64,000 bases of DNA from Clostridiales bacterium VE202-21 (GCA_000509105.1 BAIF02000098.1:56027-120026), one strand, 5' to 3'; counted from the first letter of the stretch, positions 8,759 to 18,359 are shown. Made by a program: numbers and translations. The notes: a model not told the origin generated them from the letters alone.

Positions 8759-9598
8759 ATGTTAACGATTGGAGAGTTTTCTAACATATGCAAAGTGTCC
8801 ACGAAGACACTGCGCTATTATGCCGAGATAGGGCTGATCCTGCCCAATGAGGTAAACCCGGAGACCGGTTACAGATATTATTCTATTGATCAGCTGGAAA
8901 CGATGTTATTGATTAACCGTCTGAAATCTTATCAATTTTCTTTGGAGGAGATCGGTGAGATTCTTCAATCTGAAGAAGAGCAGGAGGCGATGCTTTATAT
9001 TAGACTCTGCAGGAAGATGAAAGAGATCGGGGACCAGAGCAGAAAACTGAAAGAGACATTAGAACAGCTAAATAGTGATATTTCAAATCTGAAGGCGGGT
9101 AAATCAATGATGTCCTTCTTGGAGACGATCGATGTACAGCTTACGGAAGTGCCGGTGATGTATCTTTTGTCAATCCGGAAAATGGTGAATGAATACGAAT
9201 TTTCCGAAGAATATGGAAACTGCTATCGTAAATTGTTCCGGAAGATTGAGGCGGACCGATTGACTGTGTCTGCGCCGCCTATGGTACTTTTCCACAGCGC
9301 GGAATATAGTCCCTTTGGTTTGGATACTGAATTTGCCATACCGGTGAGGGAATACGCCACCGGCACCAGGGATTTTTGCCCGGGATTGTGCCTGAAAACG
9401 GTTCTTCACGGCTCATATTCCAACCTGCCTTCTGTGTATACAAAACAGCGTGAATGGGCGGAAAAAGAAGGGTATGAGAGCAGCAATGCTTTATATGAAG
9501 TGTATGTGACGGATCCATCCCAGGTTTCGGATGAAAGCGAACTTATTACGGAAGTTTACTACCCGGTAAAAATAAAAGCAGAAAAGAGGAGAGGTTAA
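8759..9598 (+). CDS. MerR-family transcriptional regulator with effector-binding domain
   Basis: 279 residues. The N-terminal MerR DNA-binding domain is plain (MLTIGEFSNICKVSTKTLRYYAEIGLILP, then TGYRYYSIDQLETMLLINRLK), followed by a coiled dimerisation helix (about 80-120). A GyrI-like/BmrR-type ligand domain follows from about residue 125 (VQLTEVPVMYLLSIRKMVNEYEFSEEY). Such proteins sense small hydrophobic or cationic compounds and activate an adjacent gene. The stop codon is immediately followed by the ATG of the serine hydrolase, so the two are co-transcribed. The ligand cannot be inferred. Confidence 0.88.
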   Translation: MLTIGEFSNICKVSTKTLRYYAEIGLILPNEVNPETGYRYYSIDQLETMLLINRLKSYQFSLEEIGEILQSEEEQEAMLYIRLCRKMKEIGDQSRKLKETLEQLNSDISNLKAGKSMMSFLETIDVQLTEVPVMYLLSIRKMVNEYEFSEEYGNCYRKLFRKIEADRLTVSAPPMVLFHSAEYSPFGLDTEFAIPVREYATGTRDFCPGLCLKTVLHGSYSNLPSVYTKQREWAEKEGYESSNALYEVYVTDPSQVSDESELITEVYYPVKIKAEKRRG

Positions 9599-10591
9599 AT
9601 GAATCTGGAAAGAGTGGCGGAATTTGAGAAGACAATAAAAACTGATTATAGCAATACGGCAGGAATCGTAGTGCTAAAAGAAGGGCAGGTCCGGTATGAA
9701 AATTATTTTAACGGATGTACTGCAAAGAGCCGTCTGCATGTATACTCCGTGACAAAAAGCATCATTTCCATATTAATCGGAATTGCCATAGAGAAGGGAT
9801 GCATCAGAAGCGTCAGCCAGAAGGTACTAGACTTTTTCCCCAATTATACAGTGAAGAAACGAGAAAAAACAATCCAGAATATAACGCTTGAAAATCTGCT
9901 GACAATGACAGCGCCCTATAAATACAGGTCTGGTCCCTATGTGAAGTATTTTACAAGTGATGACTGGGTGACATTTGGGCTGGACTATCTGGGAGGACGG
10001 GGAAACATAGGTGATTTCAGATATGCGCCTCTCATAGGTCCCGATATTCTAACCGGGATTCTCATGAAAACAACGGGACAAACCGTGTTGGATTTCGCCA
10101 GGGAGAATTTATTCGGACCGCTCGGTATTACCGTGGAGCGCAGTATTACGTTCCAAAGCAAAGAAGAACAGTTTGCATTTAATAAGGCCACGGACATCAG
10201 CGGCTGGGTATCTGATCCGGCCGGTGTAAATTCCGCGGGATGGGGTCTGACCCTTTCGCCTGCAGACATGGCAAAAATAGGACAGCTGTACCTGGCCGGC
10301 GGGATCTGGGATGGCAAACAGATCGTTTCCAGGGAATGGGTAGAAGAAAGCACAAAGGAACACAGCCGCTGGAAAGAAGAGAATCTGCCCTATGGGTACT
10401 TATGGTGGCTGGTGGGTGAAAAAGAAGAGGGGTATGCAGCAATGGGCGATGGGGGTAACGTCATCTACGTGAATGCGGCAAAGAAAATTGTAGTGGCTAT
10501 AACCGCCATGTTTACGCCTAAGGCGAAAGATAGAATAGAATTTATCAAAAAGTACATAGAACCGGTATTCGGTGATGAATTCGGTGAATAA
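9599..10591 (+). CDS. Serine hydrolase, beta-lactamase/penicillin-binding-protein-like
   Basis: 330 residues. The class C beta-lactamase fold motif SVTK gives the nucleophile Ser50 and Lys53. Later segments (GWGLTLSPADMAKIGQLYLAGG, YGYLWWLVG) are typical of the EstB/AmpC-like esterase group. No signal peptide is seen, so it is probably cytoplasmic. It abuts the MerR-type regulator with no gap, and a shared terminator follows. The likely role is hydrolysis of an ester, amide or beta-lactam-like compound sensed by that regulator (inference). True beta-lactamase activity is not established. Confidence 0.85.
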   Translation: MNLERVAEFEKTIKTDYSNTAGIVVLKEGQVRYENYFNGCTAKSRLHVYSVTKSIISILIGIAIEKGCIRSVSQKVLDFFPNYTVKKREKTIQNITLENLLTMTAPYKYRSGPYVKYFTSDDWVTFGLDYLGGRGNIGDFRYAPLIGPDILTGILMKTTGQTVLDFARENLFGPLGITVERSITFQSKEEQFAFNKATDISGWVSDPAGVNSAGWGLTLSPADMAKIGQLYLAGGIWDGKQIVSREWVEESTKEHSRWKEENLPYGYLWWLVGEKEEGYAAMGDGGNVIYVNAAKKIVVAITAMFTPKAKDRIEFIKKYIEPVFGDEFGE

Positions 10592-10621
10592 TGAAGCGGG
10601 CACTTTGATTCGCTTAAAGAG

Positions 10622-10651
10622 GGGGAACTAAACCGATAGTTCCCCTTTTTT
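10622..10651. terminator. Terminator between convergent genes
   Basis: GGGGAACTA (10622-10630) and TAGTTCCCC (10637-10645) form a 9-bp stem followed by six T (10646-10651). It overlaps the stop codon of the convergent AraC-type gene and ends the MerR/hydrolase transcript. Confidence 0.8.
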
Positions 10652-11731
10652 GGCTTTCCTGTAATCAGAAGGTGTCATTCCGGTTTCCTGTTGAAATGAT
10701 TTATAAAAATAGGAATGGTACTGATACCCAAGATATATCAGGATTTCATAAACGGACATATCAGTATTTACTAACAAATTTTTTGCCTTATCCATTTTTA
10801 AAGCATGCACATACTGAGAATAGTTTAAGCCGGTATACTTTTTGATAAGCCTGCTGTAATAATCAGACTGGTAATGGAAGTGGTCACACAGCTGATCTAA
10901 ACTAATATCAGCTATATGGCTGTTAATATATTTTGCAACAGCCTGAAATAGTTTATTTCCCTGAAGGCGTTTGGAAAAAGTGTAGATGTCATTAGTGGTG
11001 AAGTGTTCGAAGGCATTCAGGATCCTTAATGTATGTATTTGGGCAATCCTTCCATATCCGGCTTTAGTTGATTCCATTTCACTGAATATAGCTGCAAGAT
11101 TTTCTTCGATCTGTTTTGAATGGCCGGGGGTTGCATGAAGCTTTAAATAACTGACATCACTTTTAACATTACTTTTAATTAAAAAAAAATCTCGTATGTC
11201 TTTATTTGTTAAATGCTTAAAAAAATAGGAGTCTAAGATTCTACTTGTTATACAGCAGTACAATGCAATTCCCTCACTTTTGGAGCGAATGTCAAGATGA
11301 GCACACTGGGTATCGAAAATGCAAATATCATGCTCGGCTAAATGGATTGTCTGGTTTTCAATCTGTGTCGTGCGGGTGCCTTTATAAACATAGATCATTT
11401 CGAAATAATCGTGCCGGTGTAAATTATCATCTTCATTATTATTTTCCAAAAGATAAGTTTTCTGTGATACGGGCAGAGGACATGGTGAGTATGTAGACAA
11501 AAGATAGCCATTCTCCTGGGTGGGGGTACAGTATTCGATCGTCATAAAGTAGTCATAGGGAATCTGCAGGACTTTATCTATATACCCTTCCGAACTATAT
11601 GGCTGCCAGGTGTGGGTCTTTTGGGTAAAGTGTAAATGCTCTGCTGCATAATTTTTCAGATTCTTTTCTTCTTCGCGTTTAAATACTTGTTCGACGTATT
11701 CTAAAATCTGTTTCAAATGCATTTCCTCCAA
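10628..11731 (-). CDS. AraC-family transcriptional regulator
   Basis: 367 residues. The N-terminal half contains a cupin-like sensor segment (NNEDDNLHRHDYFEMIYVYKGTRTTQIENQTIHLAEHDICIFDTQCAHLD). The C-terminal ~100 residues are the double helix-turn-helix DNA-binding domain (VAKYINSHIADISLDQLCDHFHYQSDYYSRLIKKYTGLNYSQYVHALKM ... GYQYHSYFYKSFQQETGMTPSDYRKAK). It is divergent from the GPH symporter and rhamnosidase genes and so is the probable activator of that locus. Direct repeats in the divergent gap are candidate binding sites. Confidence 0.92.
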   Translation of the reverse strand: MEEMHLKQILEYVEQVFKREEEKNLKNYAAEHLHFTQKTHTWQPYSSEGYIDKVLQIPYDYFMTIEYCTPTQENGYLLSTYSPCPLPVSQKTYLLENNNEDDNLHRHDYFEMIYVYKGTRTTQIENQTIHLAEHDICIFDTQCAHLDIRSKSEGIALYCCITSRILDSYFFKHLTNKDIRDFFLIKSNVKSDVSYLKLHATPGHSKQIEENLAAIFSEMESTKAGYGRIAQIHTLRILNAFEHFTTNDIYTFSKRLQGNKLFQAVAKYINSHIADISLDQLCDHFHYQSDYYSRLIKKYTGLNYSQYVHALKMDKAKNLLVNTDMSVYEILIYLGYQYHSYFYKSFQQETGMTPSDYRKAKKGELSV

Positions 11732-11794
11732 TGCGATCGGAATATTATTATTTACTCATATTTTAACAATGCTATATGAAAAAAGCAATAAAAT

Positions 11795-11834
11795 GTCGGA
11801 TTAAAGTCATTACATCTATTGTAAAGTCGGATTA
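11795..11834 (+). promoter_or_regulatory. Direct repeats, candidate AraC-type operator
   Basis: GTCGGATTA occurs at 11795-11803 and again at 11826-11834, 31 bp apart (about three helical turns). They lie between the AraC-family gene and the symporter it should control. AraC-type activators commonly bind direct half-sites. Confidence 0.45.
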
Positions 11835-11912
11835 TATAAATTGCGGCAGAGGCAAATAAAATCTAAGATGAACCTGTAATTAAGAGATGTAAAGAAAAAA
11901 GGAGGAAGAAAG

Positions 11913-13271
11913 ATGGGTAAACAAATAACAGGTTCATTGCCAATGTGGAAAAAGATTGCATATGGACTGGGAAATGCAGGGGGAGGATTTACCTGGGGCA
12001 CAATAACAACATTTTTATTACTTTATTGTACGAATGTCATCGGAGTCAGCGCTGCAATTATCGGGACTCTTCTAATGTTTGCAAAGGTATTTGATGGTAT
12101 TACAGATATCTTTATGGGCAGGATTATTGATCTTACAAAGTCTAAGATGGGAAAAACAAGGTTCTGGTATCTGCTTAGCTGTATTCCTATGGGCGTATGC
12201 ATGTTCCTGATTTTTAATGTTCCGGGATCGCTGGGAGAAGGCGCAAAAAGTGCGTGGATCTTTCTCTTTTATCTGCTGATCAGCGCTGTTTTCTATACGA
12301 TGAATCAGGTTGCCTACAATATGATGCTGGCGCGTGTAACGAAGGATCAGCATGATCAGGTTACGATGAGCGGCGCGGCTATGCTGAGTGGAACAATAGG
12401 CAGTGTAATTGTAGCATCTGTTACCTCCGGTCTGGTCGAAGCATTCGGCGGCGGACAACAGGGGTGGCGGATGATTGCTTTAATTTATGCGGTTGTGGGT
12501 GTTGGGATCCTGCTAATCCCGTTTTTCACACTAAAGGAACTACCGGAAGAAGAGTTCGGATCTCCTGTTTTGGAAGCAGGTGAAGGTGTTCCGGCAGAGA
12601 CGGTATCTATTTCCTTCGGAAGGACAATTATTGAATTACTGCAGAATAAATACTTCATATTAATCCTGTTATTGTATCTTGTGGGATATGCTAATTCTGG
12701 TATTATGCAATCAAGTATGGCTTACTATGCAACGTACTCCATGGGAAATGCCGGTCTTATGGGAATATTAGGAATGTGTACGACGATCCCGCTAATTCTG
12801 GGGCTTCCGTTTATGCCAAAGCTCATTGACAAACTGGGCATGCGGAAGGCTTGTGTCTATGGTACGGTTGTTTCGGTTGCAGGGTGTACTGTGGCTGTTT
12901 TAGGGCAGTTTACAGGAATGATAATACTAATTGCCGGTCTGTTAATTAAAGCGCTTGGCATGGTTCCGGGTTCTGCTACTTATACACCGTTTTTAGTAAA
13001 AGCCGATGAATATCACTTTCAAAAAAGAGGACATCGCGTTACAGGCTCTCTGTTCTCCTGTGCTACAGTAGGAACTAAGATAGGCCAGGGACTTGGAACT
13101 GCTATTTGCGGATGGATACTGACCTGGAGTGGATTTGATGGAGCAGCTGCAGTTCAGACTGCTGCCGCTAATCATGCCATTAACTTTTTATATCTTGGCT
13201 TCCCACTTATCTTTTCTATTATCACAGGGGTTATTTACGCAAATATGAAAGTAGAAAATGAAATCAGATGA
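11913..13271 (+). CDS. GPH-family (MelB-like) glycoside:cation symporter
   Basis: 452 residues with about twelve hydrophobic segments. The opening (KIAYGLGNAGGGFTWGTITTFLLLYCTNVIGVSAAIIGTLLMFAKVFDGITDIFMGRIID) has the GPH hallmark D-G-x-x-D-x-x-x-G in loop 2-3, and TRFWYLLSCIPMG follows. Such carriers import glycosides, pentosides or hexuronides with Na+ or H+. It precedes the GH78 rhamnosidase by 64 bp and follows the divergent AraC regulator. A rhamnosylated glycoside or rhamno-oligosaccharide is the likely cargo (inference from context). Confidence 0.9.
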   Translation: MGKQITGSLPMWKKIAYGLGNAGGGFTWGTITTFLLLYCTNVIGVSAAIIGTLLMFAKVFDGITDIFMGRIIDLTKSKMGKTRFWYLLSCIPMGVCMFLIFNVPGSLGEGAKSAWIFLFYLLISAVFYTMNQVAYNMMLARVTKDQHDQVTMSGAAMLSGTIGSVIVASVTSGLVEAFGGGQQGWRMIALIYAVVGVGILLIPFFTLKELPEEEFGSPVLEAGEGVPAETVSISFGRTIIELLQNKYFILILLLYLVGYANSGIMQSSMAYYATYSMGNAGLMGILGMCTTIPLILGLPFMPKLIDKLGMRKACVYGTVVSVAGCTVAVLGQFTGMIILIAGLLIKALGMVPGSATYTPFLVKADEYHFQKRGHRVTGSLFSCATVGTKIGQGLGTAICGWILTWSGFDGAAAVQTAAANHAINFLYLGFPLIFSIITGVIYANMKVENEIR

Positions 13272-13335
13272 TCGTATTAGAAACTCGTATAGGACATTAA
13301 GAATTTGATTTTACCAGTCTTAAAAGGAGAACATT

Positions 13336-16050
13336 ATGCTAAAAATTAAGGATTTGAAATGTATGCATCTGGTACGCCCAATAGGAATCGACAGGAATCC
13401 ATATTTTTCTTGGATTTTGGAAAGCAATGAAAAAAACGTGTTGCAGCATTCATACCAGATTGAGGTGCGGGACAACGAAAACAGGATTGTGTGGGACAGC
13501 ACAAGGCAGGTTTCTGAACAGTCTGTATATGTGGATTACAGAGGAGAAGCCTTAAAAAGCAGAACCCGGTATATCTGGAAAATTAGAGTAGAGGATAATC
13601 ATGGAAACCAGGCTGAAGCTTTCAGCGAATTTGAAACAGCATTTCTAAAAAGGGACGAGTGGCGGGCGAAGTGGGTAAAATCGCCGTTTTCCACCGTGGA
13701 GCGTAAAGCTCATTTGGGGGAGCAGCCCTCGGCAGTGTTGTTTCGTCAGAAGGTCATGCTTGACAAAAAAGTGAAAGAGGCCAGGCTCTATGCCACCTGT
13801 CATGGCGTCTATCGGCTGACAGTCAATGGGAAACGTCCCGATGACAGAGAATTTGCGCCGGAGTGTACCGTATATAGAGACTATCTTTGCTACCAGACGT
13901 ATGATGTTACAGAGTTTTTACATACGGGAACAAATATTATCGGAATGCATACGGGGGATGGCTGGTATCATGGATTTATGACAAAGGCACAGGACGAGAG
14001 CTACGATCCGGCGTATGCCATATTGACGCAGCTGGAAGTGACATACGAGGATGGAACGACGGGGTGCTTCGTTTCGGATGAAACAATAAAAGTGCAGGAA
14101 AGTCCAGTTCGGTGTTCAGATCTTTTTGCTGGTGAAGTTTATGATGCAAATAAGATGCCGTACGGATGGGAAAGCTCTGGTTTCAATGACAGCGGCTGGC
14201 AGAGTGTTATACCGGCAGATTTTGGATACGGTAATTTAAAAGCACAGTATGGACAGCCAGTGCGTCCCATCATGAAATTACCAGTTAAAAGAATGCTGAC
14301 CTCACCGAAAGGCGAACGTATTATTGATTTCGGTCAGGTGATTGCCGGCCGCGTACGCCTTTATATTCAAGTACCAAAAGATACGAAAGTGACAGTGATT
14401 CATACGGAAGGGCTGGATGCAGAAGGGAATTTCTTTGATAATAATCCGACAGCTGATCAGCGAATTGAATACATCTCCGATGGAACTGCACAGGTTTATG
14501 AGCCGCACTTTACATTTCAAGGATTCCGGTATGTCATGATCGACGGAATAGAGGAATTGAAAGCAGAAGATATTACTGCGATTGTACTAAGCTCCGAAAA
14601 ACAAAATGTGGGGACATTTTCCTGCTCTAATGACGGGGTAAACAGGTTATATGAGAATACACGCTGGTCACAGCATGCGAATATGCTGTCCTTACCGACC
14701 GATTGCCCGCAGCGAGAAAAAGCCGGATGGACGGGCGATATTCAGGTATATACAAAAACTGCGTTATTGAATGAAGATATTACGCCGTTTTTAACCCGAT
14801 GGCTTGAAAATCTTGCCTGTGAACAAAAGAAAAATGGATCAGTGCCGTTTGTAGTACCATTGGCAGGAGCTTATATTGGACAGTATGAAATGTACGAAGA
14901 ACAGTTCAGAACGCCGGACGCAGTTTCCCCTGCGGGCTGGGGCGATGCAGCTGTATTAATTCCATATTACATGTATTGCCTCACCGGTAATACCCATATC
15001 CTGAAGCAGCAATATGATTCTATGAAAAATTGGTGTAATTTTGTTCTTAGGACGGCAAGAGAAAATCGACCGGGGGATAGTACTCTTCCGCAGGAAGTTG
15101 AGCAATATCTATGGAATACCGGGCATCATTACGGAGAACATCTGATCCCAAGTTATTCCAGGGAGGGATATGGAGAAGGCACCCTGGAAGCAATACGTGT
15201 ATCAACCAGATATGTGGCTCCCATTTATGGCTATTATTCTATATCTATCATGTCAGAAACAGCAAAAGTTCTCGGGAATGATGAAGATGCACAATATTAT
15301 GCCAAAATGTCGGAGAACATGAAAACAGCTATTCAAAAAGGCGTATTGGACAAAAAAGGAAATATGCCGGCCGACCTCATGGGGGCATATGCAATGCCGA
15401 TTTACTATGGATTAGTACCGGAAGACTTAATGAAGAAGTTTGCTGAAAACTTAGTGCGCAAGATAGAAGAGAACAATGGATGTTTGGATGTTGGCTTCTT
15501 AGGAATGCCGATCCTGCAGGATGCATTGTGTCAAATCGGACGCCGGGATCTGGCATATGATCTGCTGTTTAATGAAAAAGCGCCGTCGTGGCTGTATGAG
15601 GTAAAACACGGAGCAACAACCATCTGGGAGAGCTGGTTTGCTTTGGACGAAGATGGCACACCATTTATATCGGAGATTTATGGAATGACATTCTGCATGA
15701 GCCTGAATCATTATGCATTTGGCTGTGTGGATGACTGGATTTTCCGTAACGTAAACGGAATCAACTATGTGGAGCCGGGATTTAAAAAGATTCTGATTCA
15801 GCCGCAGTTAGATGAGCGTTTAGATTGGGCGAAACGTACCTTTAAGTCTGAATATGGGGATATCGTTTCGGAATGGGAGAAGAAAGGAAATATTTTTGAA
15901 TTAACTGTAGAAATTCCCTGTAATACAAGGGCAGTTATCGTTCTTCCGGACGGTCAGAGCTATGAAAAAGGCAGCGGGGAATATCACTTCCGGACGGATG
16001 TTTCAGAAGTGTACCAGAGTACAAAAGAGGGAAGGAGATCTGTATGGTAA
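13336..16050 (+). CDS. Alpha-L-rhamnosidase (GH78)
   Basis: 904 residues, normal for GH78. The N-terminal concanavalin-like and beta-sandwich modules (LARPIG-like start, RLTVNGKRPDDREFAPECTVYRDYLCYQTYDVTEFLHTGTNIIGMHTGDGWY) precede the (alpha/alpha)6 catalytic domain (SLPTDCPQREKAGWTGDIQVY, GWGDAAVLIPYYMY, TTIWESWFALDEDGT). The acidic residues in DCPQREKAGWTGD are where GH78 enzymes place the general acid. No signal peptide is visible, so substrate is probably cleaved after import by the preceding symporter. It removes terminal alpha-L-rhamnose from glycosides. Confidence 0.92.
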   Translation: MLKIKDLKCMHLVRPIGIDRNPYFSWILESNEKNVLQHSYQIEVRDNENRIVWDSTRQVSEQSVYVDYRGEALKSRTRYIWKIRVEDNHGNQAEAFSEFETAFLKRDEWRAKWVKSPFSTVERKAHLGEQPSAVLFRQKVMLDKKVKEARLYATCHGVYRLTVNGKRPDDREFAPECTVYRDYLCYQTYDVTEFLHTGTNIIGMHTGDGWYHGFMTKAQDESYDPAYAILTQLEVTYEDGTTGCFVSDETIKVQESPVRCSDLFAGEVYDANKMPYGWESSGFNDSGWQSVIPADFGYGNLKAQYGQPVRPIMKLPVKRMLTSPKGERIIDFGQVIAGRVRLYIQVPKDTKVTVIHTEGLDAEGNFFDNNPTADQRIEYISDGTAQVYEPHFTFQGFRYVMIDGIEELKAEDITAIVLSSEKQNVGTFSCSNDGVNRLYENTRWSQHANMLSLPTDCPQREKAGWTGDIQVYTKTALLNEDITPFLTRWLENLACEQKKNGSVPFVVPLAGAYIGQYEMYEEQFRTPDAVSPAGWGDAAVLIPYYMYCLTGNTHILKQQYDSMKNWCNFVLRTARENRPGDSTLPQEVEQYLWNTGHHYGEHLIPSYSREGYGEGTLEAIRVSTRYVAPIYGYYSISIMSETAKVLGNDEDAQYYAKMSENMKTAIQKGVLDKKGNMPADLMGAYAMPIYYGLVPEDLMKKFAENLVRKIEENNGCLDVGFLGMPILQDALCQIGRRDLAYDLLFNEKAPSWLYEVKHGATTIWESWFALDEDGTPFISEIYGMTFCMSLNHYAFGCVDDWIFRNVNGINYVEPGFKKILIQPQLDERLDWAKRTFKSEYGDIVSEWEKKGNIFELTVEIPCNTRAVIVLPDGQSYEKGSGEYHFRTDVSEVYQSTKEGRRSVW

Positions 16051-16346
16051 CATCTGCATTCACATTAAAAGAAATCAGTGCATTGCCGGAATTCAAAGAT
16101 TATGGATCAATCATAATACCATCGGAAGGCCCAATGTCGGAAATGACATTAAAATAATTTGCGGCTGTTTCCTGCTGGAATGCGCATAGCATGGCAGACG
16201 GATATAACCGGCTGTTGGAAATTGCAAAGGAGGGACGAAAAATATACTATCCCCTGTGGAGTAAAAACGAGATAAGTGAAGATTCTTCATTAAAAGAGCG
16301 TTTTCTGGTATCCTGCTGCGTTGGCTGCGTATTATGTGTACTTTAA
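16044..16346 (+). pseudogene. Remnant of an esterase/alpha-beta hydrolase gene
   Basis: The rhamnosidase stop is overlapped by an ATG starting MVTSAFTLKEISALPEFKDYGSII. The frame meets an in-frame TAA after 37 codons, then continues in the same frame (FAAVSCWNAHSMADGYNRLLEIAKEGRKIYYPLWSKNEI) to 16346. The N-terminal part resembles, from memory, small alpha/beta hydrolases found beside glycosidases (the ...YYPLYTEEEI... type), but the catalytic Ser/His region is absent. Called a nonsense-mutated, truncated gene that once belonged to the rhamnoside operon. The family assignment is tentative. Confidence 0.45.
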
Positions 16347-16424
16347 AAGGACATACTAATACTGCATTGAGTAATTAACAGTGAAGGAATTAGAAGCAGT
16401 AAGCGCAGGAAAGGAAAAAATGAA

Positions 16425-16985
16425 ATGGACTTAAGCAAGATAGAACTGGAAAGGATCGATGGAACCAAAGAGAGTATGGAGAAATATCTGGGCAACATTC
16501 TACTGATTGTCAATACAGCCAGTAAATGTGGATTCACACCTCAATATGAGGCGCTTGAAGCACTTTATAAAAAATACCATGAAAAAGGATTTGAAATCCT
16601 GGGATTTCCCTGCAACCAATTCAAGGAACAGGAACCGGAAGATGAGAGTAAAATTGCAGAATTTTGTAAAATGAACTATGGCGTTACATTTCCGCTTTTT
16701 TCAAAAATCGACGTAAAAGGTGAGAATATGCATCCGCTTTATCGGTTCCTAACAGAAAAGAAAGAATTTCAGGGATTCGATGAAGGGCATCCTTTAAGCG
16801 GAAAGCTTCACGAGATTATTTCAGCAGAGGAACCGGATTATAAAAACAGCAGTGACATAAAATGGAACTTTACAAAATTCCTGATCAACCGCGACGGAAC
16901 TGTGATTGACCGGTTTGAGCCTACTGCGGATATGGAACGCGTAGAACATGCACTGGAAGACCTGTTTCCAGAAAAGGAAGTCTAA
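16425..16985 (+). CDS. Glutathione peroxidase (thioredoxin-dependent type)
   Basis: 186 residues. The GPx core is complete: IVNTASKCGFTPQYEALEALYKKY with the peroxidatic Cys35, GFPCNQFKEQEP near residue 60, and a C-terminal IKWNFTKFLINRDG segment carrying the catalytic tetrad Trp/Asn. Bacterial cysteine GPx proteins usually take electrons from thioredoxin and reduce peroxides. It has its own downstream terminator and stands alone between the rhamnoside locus and the AraC-ClpP pair. A defence role against oxidative stress is inferred. Confidence 0.93.
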   Translation: MDLSKIELERIDGTKESMEKYLGNILLIVNTASKCGFTPQYEALEALYKKYHEKGFEILGFPCNQFKEQEPEDESKIAEFCKMNYGVTFPLFSKIDVKGENMHPLYRFLTEKKEFQGFDEGHPLSGKLHEIISAEEPDYKNSSDIKWNFTKFLINRDGTVIDRFEPTADMERVEHALEDLFPEKEV

Positions 16986-17006
16986 CAGTAAAAAGAAAAT
17001 AACGTG

Positions 17007-17039
17007 AGCAGCTGTGGAAAACCATAGCTGCTTCTTTTA
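17007..17039 (+). terminator. Rho-independent terminator after glutathione peroxidase
   Basis: AGCAGCTGTGG (17007-17017) pairs with CCATAGCTGCT (17022-17032) around an AAAA loop, followed by a T-rich tract (TCTTTT). Confidence 0.8.
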
Positions 17040-17179
17040 AATTTAAGCTTTATTTCCGAATTCTATACGTGATCGGCGCGGCAGGCTTGTAAGGTTATCC
17101 GTATTTGGCACCAAAACCGCACTTTTTATTAAGACACACAATCTGAAACTTGTTATAATGATAAAAAGGAGGCGAAACT

Positions 17180-17602
17180 ATGGAACTGCAAAAAGAGATT
17201 GTAGGTAAGGTCTTGAATTATATCGAGGATAATATTGAGAAAGAAATTAACGTAGATAAAATTGCTAAAAATGCTGGCTATTCAAAATTTTATCTTAACC
17301 GCATATTTTCCGAATGTACTGGAATTACCGTTTATAAATACCTTCAAAGTCGAAGGCTTACATTGGCTGCTGAAAAATTGATAAAATCAAACGAGCCGAT
17401 TACAAAAATTGCTTATGAAGCTGGCTATGACTCTCAACAAGCATTTACACTTGCTTTTAAGCAATTATACTTATATCCGCCCAAAGTTTATAGAAGTATG
17501 GGGGTGTTTGTGCCAAAGCAAGACAGAATTTCCCTTTGTGGGAATTTCTATAACACAAGATGTAGTCTATTCATCAGTATGTTCAAGGAGATGGCAGCAT
17601 GA
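17180..17602 (+). CDS. AraC-family regulator, DNA-binding domain only
   Basis: 140 residues: the double helix-turn-helix ([87 protein letters not shown]) plus about 35 further residues. Related SoxS/Rob-like proteins often continue into a GyrI-type ligand domain; here only a short tail remains ([30 protein letters not shown]), so truncation is possible. TATAAT lies at 17154-17159 and AAAAGGAGG precedes the ATG. Its stop overlaps the clpP start by 4 nt (ATGA), so the pair is translationally coupled. Local composition is AT-richer than the flanking loci. Confidence 0.85.
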   Translation: MELQKEIVGKVLNYIEDNIEKEINVDKIAKNAGYSKFYLNRIFSECTGITVYKYLQSRRLTLAAEKLIKSNEPITKIAYEAGYDSQQAFTLAFKQLYLYPPKVYRSMGVFVPKQDRISLCGNFYNTRCSLFISMFKEMAA

Positions 17603-18189
17603 GTACAATACCTTACGTCATTGAGCAGACGAGCCGGGGAGAACGCAGCTATGATGTTTTCTCACGTTTGCTGTCAGACAGAGTTGTTTTTCTGGGAGAA
17701 GAAGTAAGCGATACTTCTGCCAGTTTAATTGTGGCACAATTCCTCTTTTTGGAGGCCCAAGACCCAGAGAAAGATATTCATTTATACATTAACAGTCCGG
17801 GAGGTTCTGTATCTGCCGGATTTGCGATTTATGACACCATGAAATACATCAAGTGTGATGTCTCTACAATATGTATTGGTATGGCTGCAAGTTTTGGTGC
17901 ATTCTTGTTAGCCGGAGGTACACATGGCAAGCGTATGGCTTTACCTAATGCTGAAATCATGATACACCAGCCGGCCATGCATGGTAACGGTATTCAAGGG
18001 CCAGCCAGCGATATAAAAATAATGTCTGATTATATGCAAAAAAACAAACAAAGATTAAACAGAATATTATCCGAAAATACAGGGCGCACTATTGAGGAAA
18101 TTGAAAGAGATACCGATAGAGATAACTTTATGAGTGCCGAAGAAGCACTAAAATATGGTCTGATAGATTCCGTTATTTCCAGAAGATAG
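17599..18189 (+). CDS. clpP: ATP-dependent Clp protease proteolytic subunit (ClpP), accessory copy
   Basis: 196 residues, normal ClpP length. The triad is present: Ser98 in [11 protein letters not shown], His123 in MIHQPAMHG and Asp171 in [15 protein letters not shown]. The substrate strand [19 protein letters not shown] is intact. ClpP forms tetradecamers with ClpX/ClpC-type unfoldases. The setting is unusual: it is translationally coupled to an AraC-type regulator and has no tig or clpX beside it, unlike the housekeeping copy in Firmicutes. It is probably a second, acquired ClpP (inference; the rest of the genome is not visible). Confidence 0.93.
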   Translation: MSTIPYVIEQTSRGERSYDVFSRLLSDRVVFLGEEVSDTSASLIVAQFLFLEAQDPEKDIHLYINSPGGSVSAGFAIYDTMKYIKCDVSTICIGMAASFGAFLLAGGTHGKRMALPNAEIMIHQPAMHGNGIQGPASDIKIMSDYMQKNKQRLNRILSENTGRTIEEIERDTDRDNFMSAEEALKYGLIDSVISRR

Positions 18190-18211
18190 TAAAACCAGCC
18201 AAGTAATCAGG

Positions 18212-18240
18212 GGGGCGACAGCAAGTAGTGCTGCCGCCCC
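18212..18240 (+). terminator. Stem-loop after clpP, probable terminator
   Basis: GGGGCGACAGC (18212-18222) pairs with GCTGCCGCCCC (18230-18240) around a 7-nt loop. No strong T-tract follows. Confidence 0.6.
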
Positions 18241-18290
18241 TCACTTCATTGCAATAGCGTATCATTTTTATGAACAATCAATCAGAGTAA

Positions 18291-18345
18291 TTGACAAAAA
18301 TCTTTGTACAGTATAAAATAACATTGATATATATCTTAGTTATTT
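18291..18345 (+). promoter_or_regulatory. Promoter and palindrome before the TetR-type gene
   Basis: TTGACA (18291-18296), a 17-nt spacer and TAAAAT (18314-18319) form a good promoter. AAATAAC (18316-18322) and GTTATTT (18339-18345) form an inverted repeat overlapping and following the -10 box, a candidate TetR autorepression site. Confidence 0.5.
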
Positions 18346-18359
18346 AAAAGGAGTTCATT

